DNA of 64,000 nucleotides, from NCBI RefSeq assembly GCF_000757725.1, contig NZ_JJMU01000032.1, positions 62,001-126,000 on the forward strand. The letters run 5' to 3'. This document shows, in pieces, positions 1 to 8,236 of this stretch. A program made the translations under genes and the position numbers. The stretch is from Sphingobacterium deserti. GTDB lineage: Bacteria > Bacteroidota > Bacteroidia > Sphingobacteriales > Sphingobacteriaceae. The notes under the pieces were generated by a model, which saw only the letters and a list, made by a program, of their open reading frames with translations, made no database searches and was not told the origin of the DNA. Numbering within the stretch: the first letter of the stretch is position 1; every line of letters begins with the position of its first letter.

Positions 1-789
1 TATTCCGATGCGTTCTGTTTGATCAAATTTTGCAGAAAACAGATTGGCGTCGAAAAGCCCCTGCGTCCCAATACTGGCATTTGCATTCCCAAATATTCCT
101 TTTCTAGCTTCTTCTTTTAGTACCACATTAACCGTTTGTAGGCGCACACCATCATCAATACCTGTCAGTTCCGCTTCTTCAGACTTTCGTTCATAAACCT
201 GAACCTTGTCGATGGCATCCGCCCGGACATTACGGATAGCAATTTTTGGGTCATAGCCAAAAAACTCCTCGCCGTCTATCAGGACTCTAGAAACTGTTTT
301 TCCTTGTGCCGTTATTTCGCCGGATGCAGATACGGTAAGTCCGGGTAGGCGCCGCAGTAGATCCTCCAACTTGGCATTTTTTTCCGTTTCGAAGCTTCCG
401 GCATCATATTCTATCGTATCGCCTTTGATCTTGATGGGTATTTTTTGGTTGATCACAACTTCTTCCAATAGATTGGATTGTGAACTTATTTTGATACTAT
501 CCAACACGATCGGTTTTTTATCAACAACCAATTCTCGGCTGAAAATTTCAAATTTTGGATAGGTAGCGATCAGGATGTAATGTCCTTTCGCGACTTTACT
601 AAATTGAAATGCCCCTTTGTCATCAGCACGCGTGAAATAGCGCATGATAGAATCTGTGTCTAATAAAACGATAGAGGCGTTTGTCAAAAGGGCATTATCC
701 GATTGATCAACCACTACGCCTTCAACACGCTGTTGAGCAAATAATTGGTGTACAAGAAAAAATGAAAATAAAAGAATAACTCTTTTCAT
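1..789 (-). CDS. TonB-dependent receptor / outer-membrane beta-barrel protein, N-terminal part
   Basis: Partial: 263 N-terminal residues are in the window and the C-terminus lies beyond its left edge. The ATG (complement of 787-789) is followed by a signal peptide ending near residue 19 (Leu-Phe-Ala-Gln). Residues about 20-100 resemble a carboxypeptidase-regulatory-like beta-sandwich (VEGVVVDQSDNA at the start, GAFQFSKVAKGHYIL later). Residues about 110-250 look like a TonB plug: a leucine-rich LEDLLRRLPGL stretch, then SRVLIDGEEFFGYDPK. This layout is typical of Bacteroidota receptors that take large substrates through the outer membrane. The substrate cannot be told from this part. No SusD-like partner is visible in the window. 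The family call is firm; the function is not. Confidence 0.85.
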   Translation of the reverse strand, partial: MKRVILLFSFFLVHQLFAQQRVEGVVVDQSDNALLTNASIVLLDTDSIMRYFTRADDKGAFQFSKVAKGHYILIATYPKFEIFSRELVVDKKPIVLDSIKISSQSNLLEEVVINQKIPIKIKGDTIEYDAGSFETEKNAKLEDLLRRLPGLTVSASGEITAQGKTVSRVLIDGEEFFGYDPKIAIRNVRADAIDKVQVYERKSEEAELTGIDDGVRLQTVNVVLKEEARKGIFGNANASIGTQGLFDANLFSAKFDQTERIGI

Positions 790-874
790 GATAAATGCTA
801 GCTGAGCAAAGAAAAGAAGAAATAGGGTAAATGAACGTTAAAATTCTGTTTGTAATTAATTTGATACAGGGTTT

Positions 875-914
875 TAAAAATAAAAAAGCGGCGCCTCGAA
901 TGTCGGGCGCCGCT
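875..914 (-). terminator. Intrinsic terminator of pyk
   Basis: A 9-bp perfect GC-rich stem (887-895 with 906-914) lies just beyond the pyk stop. On the minus strand it is followed by a T-rich run (875-886). Confidence 0.85.
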
Positions 915-941
915 CTTATTATTGATAGCTGTAGATCGTAA

Positions 942-2372
942 TTATTTCACTTCCGAAACACGAATTGTATTCGTTCTTCCTTTTTCATGAAGAGGAGTTG
1001 ATGAGGTATTTATTACGATTTGTCCGGAAGTAACCAAGTTGTTTTCCTTCAATAATCGATTCACGTCTTGGATAGTACCATCAGTGCTCTCAAATTTCTC
1101 GTAGATAAATACACGGACACCCCATACAAGGCTCAAAAGATTTAATAAATTTTTGTTGCCGGTGAAAACGTAGATATCTGCATTTGGACGGTAGCTGGAA
1201 ATTTCAAAAGCCGTATAGCCAGATGATGTCATTACAGCAATAGCGGATGCTTCCGTATGTGCCGCCAAGTGAATAGAAGATCCGCAGATGGCATCTGGAA
1301 TTCTTGTTTTCGTCTCGTGGACACTTTCTTTGCTGCTGTAATAAGGATAGGATGTTTGTTCTACGTGGGTAATGATTTTCGCCATCGTCTCGATAACGAT
1401 TTCTGGGAACTCACCTACGGAGGTTTCACCGCTTAACATTACAGCGTCCGCACCATCCAGTACCGAGTTGGCTACGTCATTTACTTCCGCACGCGTAGGG
1501 CGAGGAGTTGTAATCATGCTTTCCAACATTTGCGTAGCGATAATCACAGGTTTTGAAAGGTCACGACATTTCTGAACAATCACTTTTTGCAAACCTGGAA
1601 CTTCTTCCATCGGCATTTCCACCCCTAAGTCGCCACGCGCCACCATAACAGCATCTGTAGCTTCAATGATAGCGTCGATGTTGTCGATAGCTTCTGGCTT
1701 CTCTACCTTCGCGATTACTAATGCGTGGCTTCCTTTTGCTTTGATAATCTCTTTACATTGATAGATATCTTCTGCCGAGCGTACGAAAGACATCGCAATC
1801 CAATCTGCACCATTATCAAGTGCAAAGTTTAGATTGTCCAAGTCCTCTTCCGTAAGCGATGGGATGGACACTTTTGTATTCGGAAGGTTTACACCTTTCC
1901 GCGATGTCAATACGCCGCCATGAACTACCTCACATTTTACGGTATCTTTGTGGTTTGTGTTTAATACGCGTAACTGTAATTTTCCATCATCTAAAAGAAT
2001 GATTTCTCCTTCTTTAACATCATTTGGAAAATTCTCGTAAGTTATATAGATGCGATTTTCATCGCCGATAAGTTCTTGTGTTGTAATTTCTACTTCGGAA
2101 CCATTTATCAATACGGCGCCGCCTTCTTTCATCTTTCCTATACGGATTTTAGGCCCTTGTAGATCCGCTAATATCCCGACGTTGAAAGGATGCTCGTTAT
2201 TAATTTCCTTGATGGTATTGATCACTTTTAAGTGGTCTTCTTGACTTCCATGTGAGAAGTTTAAGCGACACACATCCACACCTTTGGCAATCAAATTGGT
2301 CAATATAGTTTTGTCCGAGGATGCTGGACCAAGTGTGGCTACGATTTTAGTCCTTTTTTGAATCTTATTCAT
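942..2372 (-). CDS. pyk: Pyruvate kinase
   Basis: 476 residues, the usual bacterial length. Catalyses phosphoenolpyruvate plus ADP to pyruvate plus ATP, the last step of glycolysis, in the cytoplasm. Visible landmarks are the N-terminal RTKIVATLGPAS barrel start (7-18), the catalytic lysine in AKVEKPEAI (K222), MVARGDLGVE (243-252, metal/PEP binding) and ATQMLESM (289-296). The C-terminal domain covers roughly 350-476. It is monocistronic: a terminator follows at 875-914 and a candidate promoter element lies at 2431-2438. Divergent housekeeping genes for fatty acid synthesis follow after the IPExxxVDY gene, a common Bacteroidota neighbourhood. Confidence 0.97.
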   Translation of the reverse strand: MNKIQKRTKIVATLGPASSDKTILTNLIAKGVDVCRLNFSHGSQEDHLKVINTIKEINNEHPFNVGILADLQGPKIRIGKMKEGGAVLINGSEVEITTQELIGDENRIYITYENFPNDVKEGEIILLDDGKLQLRVLNTNHKDTVKCEVVHGGVLTSRKGVNLPNTKVSIPSLTEEDLDNLNFALDNGADWIAMSFVRSAEDIYQCKEIIKAKGSHALVIAKVEKPEAIDNIDAIIEATDAVMVARGDLGVEMPMEEVPGLQKVIVQKCRDLSKPVIIATQMLESMITTPRPTRAEVNDVANSVLDGADAVMLSGETSVGEFPEIVIETMAKIITHVEQTSYPYYSSKESVHETKTRIPDAICGSSIHLAAHTEASAIAVMTSSGYTAFEISSYRPNADIYVFTGNKNLLNLLSLVWGVRVFIYEKFESTDGTIQDVNRLLKENNLVTSGQIVINTSSTPLHEKGRTNTIRVSEVK

Positions 2373-2430
2373 TTACAATATTTTATTTATGTACGTATGT
2401 TTGTGTTCTCTTTTATAAAAACGTATGCCG

Positions 2431-2438
2431 CAAAAATA
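2431..2438 (-). promoter_or_regulatory. Candidate -7 element for pyk
   Basis: On the minus strand this reads TATTTTTG, matching the Bacteroidota TAnnTTTG box. It lies about 59 nt before the pyk ATG. I see no good TTTG -33 partner, so support is moderate. Confidence 0.45.
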
Positions 2439-2501
2439 GCAATCTGTTTTTAAGTTAGGTTTACTAAAGTGTAAAATTTACACTTTGCTTTAGCTAAAGC
2501 A

Positions 2502-3008
2502 CTAAAATATAAGATTTTCTTTGGATTTCAATGAAGTTGGGTCTAATTCTTTCGTAAACATGACTTCGTTGATGGTTTTCACTTCGTCCATAAGAGCTTT
2601 CAAATCTTCCGGATCGATGTAGTGTTTGATGATGAGGAAGTAGTCAAAATTTGGTAGTTCAGGTACCAAGAGGCCACCTTCACTGCTGCGGTTGTTCAGT
2701 AAATAAAATTCGAATTCGAAATTTATATCACAATAGCGGTAAATGGTGAAATAATGCTTTAGCGTGCCTTTTTGCTTTGTTTTTTCGAAGATGATATGGT
2801 AATCCATCTCATCCCGGTCTTTTTCCTTAACGTAGCCTTTATGATCTAAATAATCCTCCTTGCCTCGTTTGAAAGCGAGGCCTGTATTTTTTGAAATAAA
2901 GTGGCAAAGTCTGTAGTCGCGGAGGGAAGAACTAATGCCAACCAACACAAAATCGAGCTCCAAATCGAAGTCAAGATCAAGTGTTAAGTGTCGTTTTGTT
3001 ATGCTCAC
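2502..3008 (-). CDS. IPExxxVDY family protein
   Basis: 168 residues. The family is named for an Ile-Pro-Glu-xxx-Val-Asp-Tyr motif; here it reads VPELPNFDY at residues 115-123. The N-terminus has an alternating acidic/hydrophobic LDLDFDLELDF strand (10-20). No signal peptide or membrane segment is seen, so it is probably cytoplasmic. The family is a Bacteroidota-restricted protein of unknown function commonly found beside pyk and acpP-fabF-rnc, as here. Nothing in the sequence gives a biochemical role. The start is the ATG at 3008; there is no closer in-frame alternative that keeps the conserved N-terminus. Confidence 0.85.
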   Translation of the reverse strand: MSITKRHLTLDLDFDLELDFVLVGISSSLRDYRLCHFISKNTGLAFKRGKEDYLDHKGYVKEKDRDEMDYHIIFEKTKQKGTLKHYFTIYRYCDINFEFEFYLLNNRSSEGGLLVPELPNFDYFLIIKHYIDPEDLKALMDEVKTINEVMFTKELDPTSLKSKENLIF

Positions 3009-3205
3009 GCTTCTTAAAAATTAATGTCGAAAATAGGAAAAAAATACCTAATATTACGTTTTTTATACCTAAAGTCGAATGTTTGACAAAGTTCTTGGCG
3101 GATAAAAAAATATTTATTAATATTGGATATGTGGCTAATAGCGCGTGTTTTCAAAACAAAGCCTAAATAAAAACGTTCTTATTTCAAATCTTCAATCCAA
3201 AAAGG

Positions 3206-3236
3206 TTTGATATTTGGGGAAATTTATTTTTCTTTG
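3206..3236 (+). promoter_or_regulatory. Promoter of acpP-fabF
   Basis: TTTG at 3206-3209, a 19-nt spacer, then TTTCTTTG at 3229-3236. This matches the Bacteroidota -33/-7 pattern with one mismatch in the -7 box. It predicts a leader of about 30 nt before the acpP ATG. Confidence 0.65.
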
Positions 3237-3269
3237 CACAGATTTATTAAACAATTAAACTATAAAATC

Positions 3270-3509
3270 ATGTCAGATATCGCATCAAGAGTAAAAGCAA
3301 TTATCGTTGAAAAGTTAGGTGTAGACGAAAACGAAGTAACACCAGAAGCTTCATTCACGAATGATTTAGGTGCAGACTCACTTGATACAGTTGAGTTGAT
3401 CATGGAATTCGAAAAAGAATTTAACGTAGCTATTCCTGACGACCAAGCTGAAAACATCAGTACTGTAGGTCAAGCTATCTCTTACTTAGAAAAGAACGTT
3501 AATAACTAA
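3270..3509 (+). CDS. acpP: Acyl carrier protein
   Basis: 79 residues, standard size. Carries growing acyl chains on a 4'-phosphopantetheine arm in type II fatty acid synthesis. The attachment serine is S37 in [12 protein letters not shown]. The acidic helical pattern ([16 protein letters not shown]) is typical. An in-frame start exists at 3207, but the ATG at 3270 gives the exact family N-terminus and the promoter at 3206-3236 overlaps the extra codons. fabF follows 22 nt downstream, so the two are cotranscribed. Confidence 0.97.
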   Translation: MSDIASRVKAIIVEKLGVDENEVTPEASFTNDLGADSLDTVELIMEFEKEFNVAIPDDQAENISTVGQAISYLEKNVNN

Positions 3510-3531
3510 TTTATTAGGCCAAACATATTTA

Positions 3532-4785
3532 ATGGAGCTTAAAAGAGTAGTTGTAACAGGGTTAGGCGCTCTTACACCACTAGGTAATACCGTTCCTGCT
3601 TATTGGGACGGGTTGATTAATGGTGTAAGCGGCGCTGCTCCTATTACGCATTTCGATGCATCAAAATTTAAGACCCAATTCGCTTGTGAAGTGAAGGGAT
3701 TTGATCCACATGACTTTATGGATCGCAAAGAGGCTCGCAAAGTCGATCCTTTTGTACAGTATGCTATCGCTTCTACAGATGAGGCGGTTAAAGATGCTGC
3801 ACTAGAATTTGATAAATTAGATACCAATCGAATTGGTGTCATTTGGGGGTCTGGGATTGGAGGTTTGAAAACATTTCTGGACGAAGTCGTAACCTACGCC
3901 AAGGGAGATGGCACGCCGCGATTCAATCCATTCTTTATTCCAAAGATGCTCGTTGATATTGCTCCAGGCCATATTTCTATGCGTCACGGCTTGCGAGGTC
4001 CTAATTTCTCTGCCGTTTCAGCTTGTGCTTCTGCTACCAACGCCATGATCGATGCGTTCAATTATATCCGTATGGGTATGGCTGACGTTATTATCACGGG
4101 TGGTTCCGAAGCTACAGTTAATGAGGCCGGCATTGGTGGCTTCAACGCGATGCATGCCTTGTCTACCAGGAATGACGATCCGAAAACGGCTTCACGTCCT
4201 TTTGATAAAGACCGGGATGGCTTCGTTTCGGGAGAAGGCTCAGGAGCGATCATTCTGGAAAGTTTAGAACATGCTTTAGCTCGTGGAGCAAAGATTTATG
4301 CTGAAGTGGCCGGCGGAGGAATGAGCGCAGATGCTTACCATATTACCGCCTCACATCCAGAAGGATTGGGTGCGAAGTTAGCGATGAGTAAGGCTATCAC
4401 CGACGCGAACTTTACATTCTCTGATGTGGATTACATCAATGTGCATGGTACCTCAACGCCAGTAGGAGACATCAGCGAAACAAAGGCAATCATTGACCTC
4501 TTCGGAGAGCAAGCCTATAAACTGAATATTAGCTCCACGAAGTCGATGACGGGACATTTGCTAGGCGCAGCAGGAGCGATCGAAGCTATTGCTTCTATCC
4601 TTTCTGTAAAAAACGATATCGTGCCGCCAACAATTAACCATTTCACCGACGATCCACAAATCGACAATAACCTTAATTTTACATTTAATACAGCTCAAAA
4701 GCGTGTAGTAAATGCAGCATTAAGCAACACGTTCGGTTTTGGTGGGCATAATGCTTCCATCATTGTCAAAAAATATCATGCTTAA
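3532..4785 (+). CDS. fabF: Beta-ketoacyl-ACP synthase II
   Basis: 417 residues, full length. Condenses malonyl-ACP with acyl-ACP in fatty acid elongation. Catalytic triad Cys-His-His: C165 in SACASATN, H305 in NVHGTSTPVGD, H342 in MTGHLLGAAGA, with the conserved K337 before it. The C-terminal NTFGFGGHNAS motif is present. It sits between acpP and rnc, a common arrangement. A 12-bp hairpin follows the stop codon. Confidence 0.97.
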   Translation: MELKRVVVTGLGALTPLGNTVPAYWDGLINGVSGAAPITHFDASKFKTQFACEVKGFDPHDFMDRKEARKVDPFVQYAIASTDEAVKDAALEFDKLDTNRIGVIWGSGIGGLKTFLDEVVTYAKGDGTPRFNPFFIPKMLVDIAPGHISMRHGLRGPNFSAVSACASATNAMIDAFNYIRMGMADVIITGGSEATVNEAGIGGFNAMHALSTRNDDPKTASRPFDKDRDGFVSGEGSGAIILESLEHALARGAKIYAEVAGGGMSADAYHITASHPEGLGAKLAMSKAITDANFTFSDVDYINVHGTSTPVGDISETKAIIDLFGEQAYKLNISSTKSMTGHLLGAAGAIEAIASILSVKNDIVPPTINHFTDDPQIDNNLNFTFNTAQKRVVNAALSNTFGFGGHNASIIVKKYHA

Positions 4786-4814
4786 TTTCGTTAAGATGAT
4801 CATTTAGATACTGT

Positions 4815-4855
4815 GAAATAGGTAGTTTCGATGAGAGACTACCTATTTCCTATTT
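4815..4855 (+). terminator. Terminator-like hairpin between fabF and rnc
   Basis: 12-bp perfect stem (4815-4826 with 4838-4849) with an 11-nt loop, followed by CTATTTT. The T run is weak, so some read-through into rnc (start 4866) is likely. Confidence 0.6.
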
Positions 4856-4865
4856 TAACTACAGA

Positions 4866-5618
4866 ATGCCTTTTTCAAGGATTTATTATTTATATCTCTC
4901 TCCCAACCGAGCTTACATCCGTAAACTTAAGAACGTTCTTGGCTTCGTGCCTGGAAATATAAAGTTATACAAGATGGCATTTCGGCATAAATCTGTCGCG
5001 AAAACGATTAAGGACGGGGTAAAGAATAGTAACGAACGTCTTGAGTTTCTTGGCGATGCCGTTTTAGGGTCTGTAGTTGCCGAGCTGCTTTTCAAGCTAT
5101 ATCCTTACAAAGATGAGGGCTTCCTTACGGAACTTCGATCTAAGATCGTAAGCCGTGTCAATTTAAACCAGCTTTCCCGCAAGCTGGGGCTTAACGAGTT
5201 TATAGAGTACGATGCCCGAATGATCAGTTATCCAAACAAGCAAAGTTCACTTTTGGGCGATGCGTTTGAGGCGGTTATAGGCGCCGTTTACATGGATAAA
5301 GGCTACGCATTTACGCGCGAGTTTTTACTCAACCGCATTATAAAGCCCCATGTCGATATCCATATGCTAGAGGTAACGGAAACGAATTTTAAGAGCAGGC
5401 TTATTGAATGGTGCCAGCATTTCGGTAAAGAAATACAATTCGTTCAAGTTGCTAACCCGCCGGGGGATTCCTCCAAGCTATTCCATGTTGAAGTGGTAAT
5501 CGATGGTGAGACTTGTGGATTCGGTAAGGATTTTAACAAAAAAAGTGCTGAAAAGCTTGCTGCTGAAAAAGCGTGTGAACTGCTTAAAATATTTGAAGTC
5601 GAAGAGTTTTCGCGCTAA
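4866..5618 (+). CDS. rnc: Ribonuclease III
   Basis: 250 residues. Cleaves double-stranded RNA, mainly in rRNA maturation. The RNase III signature NERLEFLGDAVL spans residues 56-67 (E60, D64). The second acidic pair lies in LLGDAFEAVIGAVY (D132, E135). A double-stranded RNA-binding domain covers about 170-246 and ends in KKSAEKLAAEKACELL. The N-terminus is about 20 residues longer than in Escherichia coli and basic. It follows acpP-fabF, with hisS 42 nt downstream. Confidence 0.95.
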   Translation: MPFSRIYYLYLSPNRAYIRKLKNVLGFVPGNIKLYKMAFRHKSVAKTIKDGVKNSNERLEFLGDAVLGSVVAELLFKLYPYKDEGFLTELRSKIVSRVNLNQLSRKLGLNEFIEYDARMISYPNKQSSLLGDAFEAVIGAVYMDKGYAFTREFLLNRIIKPHVDIHMLEVTETNFKSRLIEWCQHFGKEIQFVQVANPPGDSSKLFHVEVVIDGETCGFGKDFNKKSAEKLAAEKACELLKIFEVEEFSR

Positions 5619-5625
5619 ACTTACC

Positions 5626-5656
5626 TTTCTCATTTCATTCGTATATATTACCTTTG
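5626..5656 (+). promoter_or_regulatory. Promoter of hisS, abutting the start codon
   Basis: TTTC at 5626-5629, 19 nt, then a perfect TACCTTTG at 5649-5656. The hisS ATG is at 5661, only 4 nt past the -7 box, so the transcript would begin at or next to the start codon. Confidence 0.6.
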
Positions 5657-5660
5657 CCGT

Positions 5661-7049
5661 ATGGCAAATATCAAACCTTCGTTAGCTAAAGGAACGCGCG
5701 ATTTTTCTCCCCGGGAGATGGAAAAGCGGAACCATATTTTCAACACCTTGAAAGCTGTTTTCAAAAAATTCGGATACAGTGAAATTCAAACTCCTTCATT
5801 CGAAAATCTATCTACACTAACCGGTAAATACGGTGAAGAAGGCGATAAGTTGATTTTCAAAATTATAAATTCAGGTGATTACCTTGCCAAAGCGCCAACC
5901 GAATTGTTGGACAGCAGGAACGCTAACAGCTTGATCAAGCATATATCAGAGAAGGCCTTGCGCTATGATTTGACCGTACCTTTCGCACGCTACGTGGTGA
6001 TGCACCAACACGAATTAACGCTTCCTTTTAAACGGTTTCAGATTCAACCGGTGTGGCGTGCCGACCGTCCGCAACGTGGACGTTATCGAGAGTTTTTTCA
6101 ATGTGACGTCGATGTGGTTGGATCGCCCTCTTTACTTAACGAAGCGGAATTTGTATTAATTTATAATGAAGCACTTTCCGCTTTAGGTTTGCAAGACTTC
6201 ACGATTAAGATCAATAATCGGAAAATTCTGTCGGGTATTGCCGAAGTAATTGGTAAACCGTCGCTGATCGTAGATATGACCGTGGCTATTGATAAGCTTG
6301 ATAAAATAGGCTTAGATGGCGTGAATAAAGAGCTTTTGGAACGTGGTTTTACTAACGAGGATTTGGATGTACTTAAACCGATAATTCTACTAGAAGGTAA
6401 TAATGTGCAGAAGCTCGCTGCGCTAAAATCTGTCCTGCAATCGTCGAGTCAAGGATTGGCAGGCATTGCCGAGATAGAAGAGGTTTTTGCGTACTTGGAG
6501 TCGTTTGGCGCCACAGATTTGTTGCGTAGCCGAGTGGAAGTGGATATCACGCTGGCTCGGGGGCTGAATTACTACACCGGTTGTATTTTCGAGGTAAAAA
6601 CCAACGAGGTGGCGATGGGTAGCATTGGTGGCGGCGGCCGTTATGATGATTTGACAGGCATGTTTGGATGGAAAGATTTAACGGGTGTGGGCGTTTCTTT
6701 TGGTGCCGATCGAATTTACGATGTGCTAGAAGAATTGAACCTGTTCCCTTCATCCGCTGATTTATCCACGGCAATCCTCATTATAAACTTTGATAAAAAT
6801 ATAGAGAAATACACGCTTCGTTTGCTGGCGGATTTGCGCGCGCAAGGTATTGCCGCTGAACTCTATCCAACGGCTGTGAAATTAAAAAAGCAGATGAGCT
6901 ATGCGGATGATAAGCACATTCCCTATGTATTGCTAGTGGGCGATGAAGAAGTGACCTCCGGCGATTTATCGGTAAAAAATATGAAAACCGGCGAACAGGT
7001 GAAGATGCGGCTGGAGGAATTAGTGATGTTTCTAAAAAATGAAATCTAA
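5661..7049 (+). CDS. hisS: Histidyl-tRNA synthetase
   Basis: 462 residues. Class II aminoacyl-tRNA synthetase charging tRNA-His. Motifs seen: KGTRDFSPREMEKRN near the N-terminus, the motif 2 region FQIQPVWRADRPQRGRYREF with the binding arginines, RGLNYYTGCIFEV (histidine-specific A motif) and GGGGRYDDL plus GVGVSFGADRI (motif 3). An anticodon-binding domain fills the last roughly 100 residues. The ATG at 5661 gives the normal family N-terminus (MANIKPSLAKGTRDF). It may be expressed from its own promoter with almost no 5' leader. Confidence 0.96.
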   Translation: MANIKPSLAKGTRDFSPREMEKRNHIFNTLKAVFKKFGYSEIQTPSFENLSTLTGKYGEEGDKLIFKIINSGDYLAKAPTELLDSRNANSLIKHISEKALRYDLTVPFARYVVMHQHELTLPFKRFQIQPVWRADRPQRGRYREFFQCDVDVVGSPSLLNEAEFVLIYNEALSALGLQDFTIKINNRKILSGIAEVIGKPSLIVDMTVAIDKLDKIGLDGVNKELLERGFTNEDLDVLKPIILLEGNNVQKLAALKSVLQSSSQGLAGIAEIEEVFAYLESFGATDLLRSRVEVDITLARGLNYYTGCIFEVKTNEVAMGSIGGGGRYDDLTGMFGWKDLTGVGVSFGADRIYDVLEELNLFPSSADLSTAILIINFDKNIEKYTLRLLADLRAQGIAAELYPTAVKLKKQMSYADDKHIPYVLLVGDEEVTSGDLSVKNMKTGEQVKMRLEELVMFLKNEI

Positions 7050-7130
7050 ATCGCCCTAGTACGATGGATAAAAGCGTTATCCGAGAAACATTATTTTGAC
7101 AAAAAAGCCCTATTTCGTAGCTATATTTTA

Positions 7131-7161
7131 TCTGAAATATCGTTATAAATGATTAGATTTG
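7131..7161 (+). promoter_or_regulatory. Promoter of pdhA
   Basis: TCTG (one mismatch to TTTG) at 7131-7134, 19 nt, then perfect TAGATTTG at 7154-7161. It lies about 35 nt before the pdhA ATG. Confidence 0.6.
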
Positions 7162-7195
7162 TGGTCGTATTAGTAAAGAAATTCAATACTTTAAA

Positions 7196-8191
7196 ATGAG
7201 TTCAACACCTATAACAAAAGAAACATATCTAGAGTGGTATAAATCTATGCTGCTTATGCGTAAGTTCGAAGAGAAGACAGGACAGCTCTACGGGCAACAA
7301 AAAATTCGTGGTTTTTGTCACTTATATATCGGACAAGAGGCTGTCATGGCAGGCACGATGTCTGTTATTGGAGCCGAAGATTCCGTTATTACTGCTTACA
7401 GAGATCACGCACATGCATTAGCAAAAGGTGTTTCTGCCAATGCTTGTATGGCTGAGATGTTTGGAAAAATCACAGGCTGTTCAAAAGGTAAGGGTGGCTC
7501 GATGCACTTTTTCTCGAAAGAGCATAAAATGATGGGTGGCCACGGTATCGTCGGTGGTCAAATTCCATTGGGCGCCGGAATCGCTTTCGCAGAGAAGTAT
7601 TTGGGTAATACCAATGTGAACGTTTGTTATATGGGTGATGGAGCTGTGCGTCAAGGTGCATTCAACGAGACCTTGAATATGGCGATGACATGGAAATTGC
7701 CAGTTATCTTTGTTTGTGAGAACAACGGATATGCTATGGGTACTTCCGTAGCGCGTACGACAAATATGATGGATATCTATAAAATGGGTCATGGCTTTGA
7801 TATGCCAAGTGCGCCAGTAGATGGTATGGACGTTGTCGCTGTGCACAATGCAATGGACGAAGCTGTTCAGCGCGCACGTGCAGGTGAGGGGCCTACTTTC
7901 CTTGAAATCCGTACTTACCGCTATAAAGGACACTCGATGTCAGATCCGGCAAAATACCGTACAAAGGAAGAATTGGAAGAATTCAAAGGAAGAGATCCTT
8001 TATTGTCAACTAAGGCAGCCATCGTAGAAAACAAATATGCAGATGATGCATGGTTTGCAGAAGTAGATGCGGAAATCAAAAAGATCGTTGACGAGTCAGT
8101 TAAATTCGCGGAAGAATCAGATTACCCAGATGCTTCTGAGATCTACAAAGACGTCTATGTTCAGGAGGATTATCCATTCATAATGGACTAA
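7196..8191 (+). CDS. pdhA: Pyruvate dehydrogenase E1 component, alpha subunit
   Basis: 331 residues. Thiamine-diphosphate subunit of the pyruvate dehydrogenase complex, which converts pyruvate to acetyl-CoA. The thiamine motif starts at GDGAVRQGAFNE and ends at CENNGY. The phosphorylation-loop-like YRYKGHSMSDPAKYR is conserved. MHFFSKEHKMMGGHGIVGGQ is the usual substrate-channel region. The E2 gene follows 45 nt downstream, but no E1-beta gene is adjacent, so that subunit must be encoded elsewhere. Confidence 0.95.
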   Translation: MSSTPITKETYLEWYKSMLLMRKFEEKTGQLYGQQKIRGFCHLYIGQEAVMAGTMSVIGAEDSVITAYRDHAHALAKGVSANACMAEMFGKITGCSKGKGGSMHFFSKEHKMMGGHGIVGGQIPLGAGIAFAEKYLGNTNVNVCYMGDGAVRQGAFNETLNMAMTWKLPVIFVCENNGYAMGTSVARTTNMMDIYKMGHGFDMPSAPVDGMDVVAVHNAMDEAVQRARAGEGPTFLEIRTYRYKGHSMSDPAKYRTKEELEEFKGRDPLLSTKAAIVENKYADDAWFAEVDAEIKKIVDESVKFAEESDYPDASEIYKDVYVQEDYPFIMD

Positions 8192-8236
8192 TTATACGGA
8201 ATTACTTTAACTTAAAGATATAATCTACTATAACAA

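Noticed and set aside
3207..3269. Upstream in-frame start for acpP
   Set aside because: It overlaps the promoter and adds 21 residues foreign to acyl carrier proteins.
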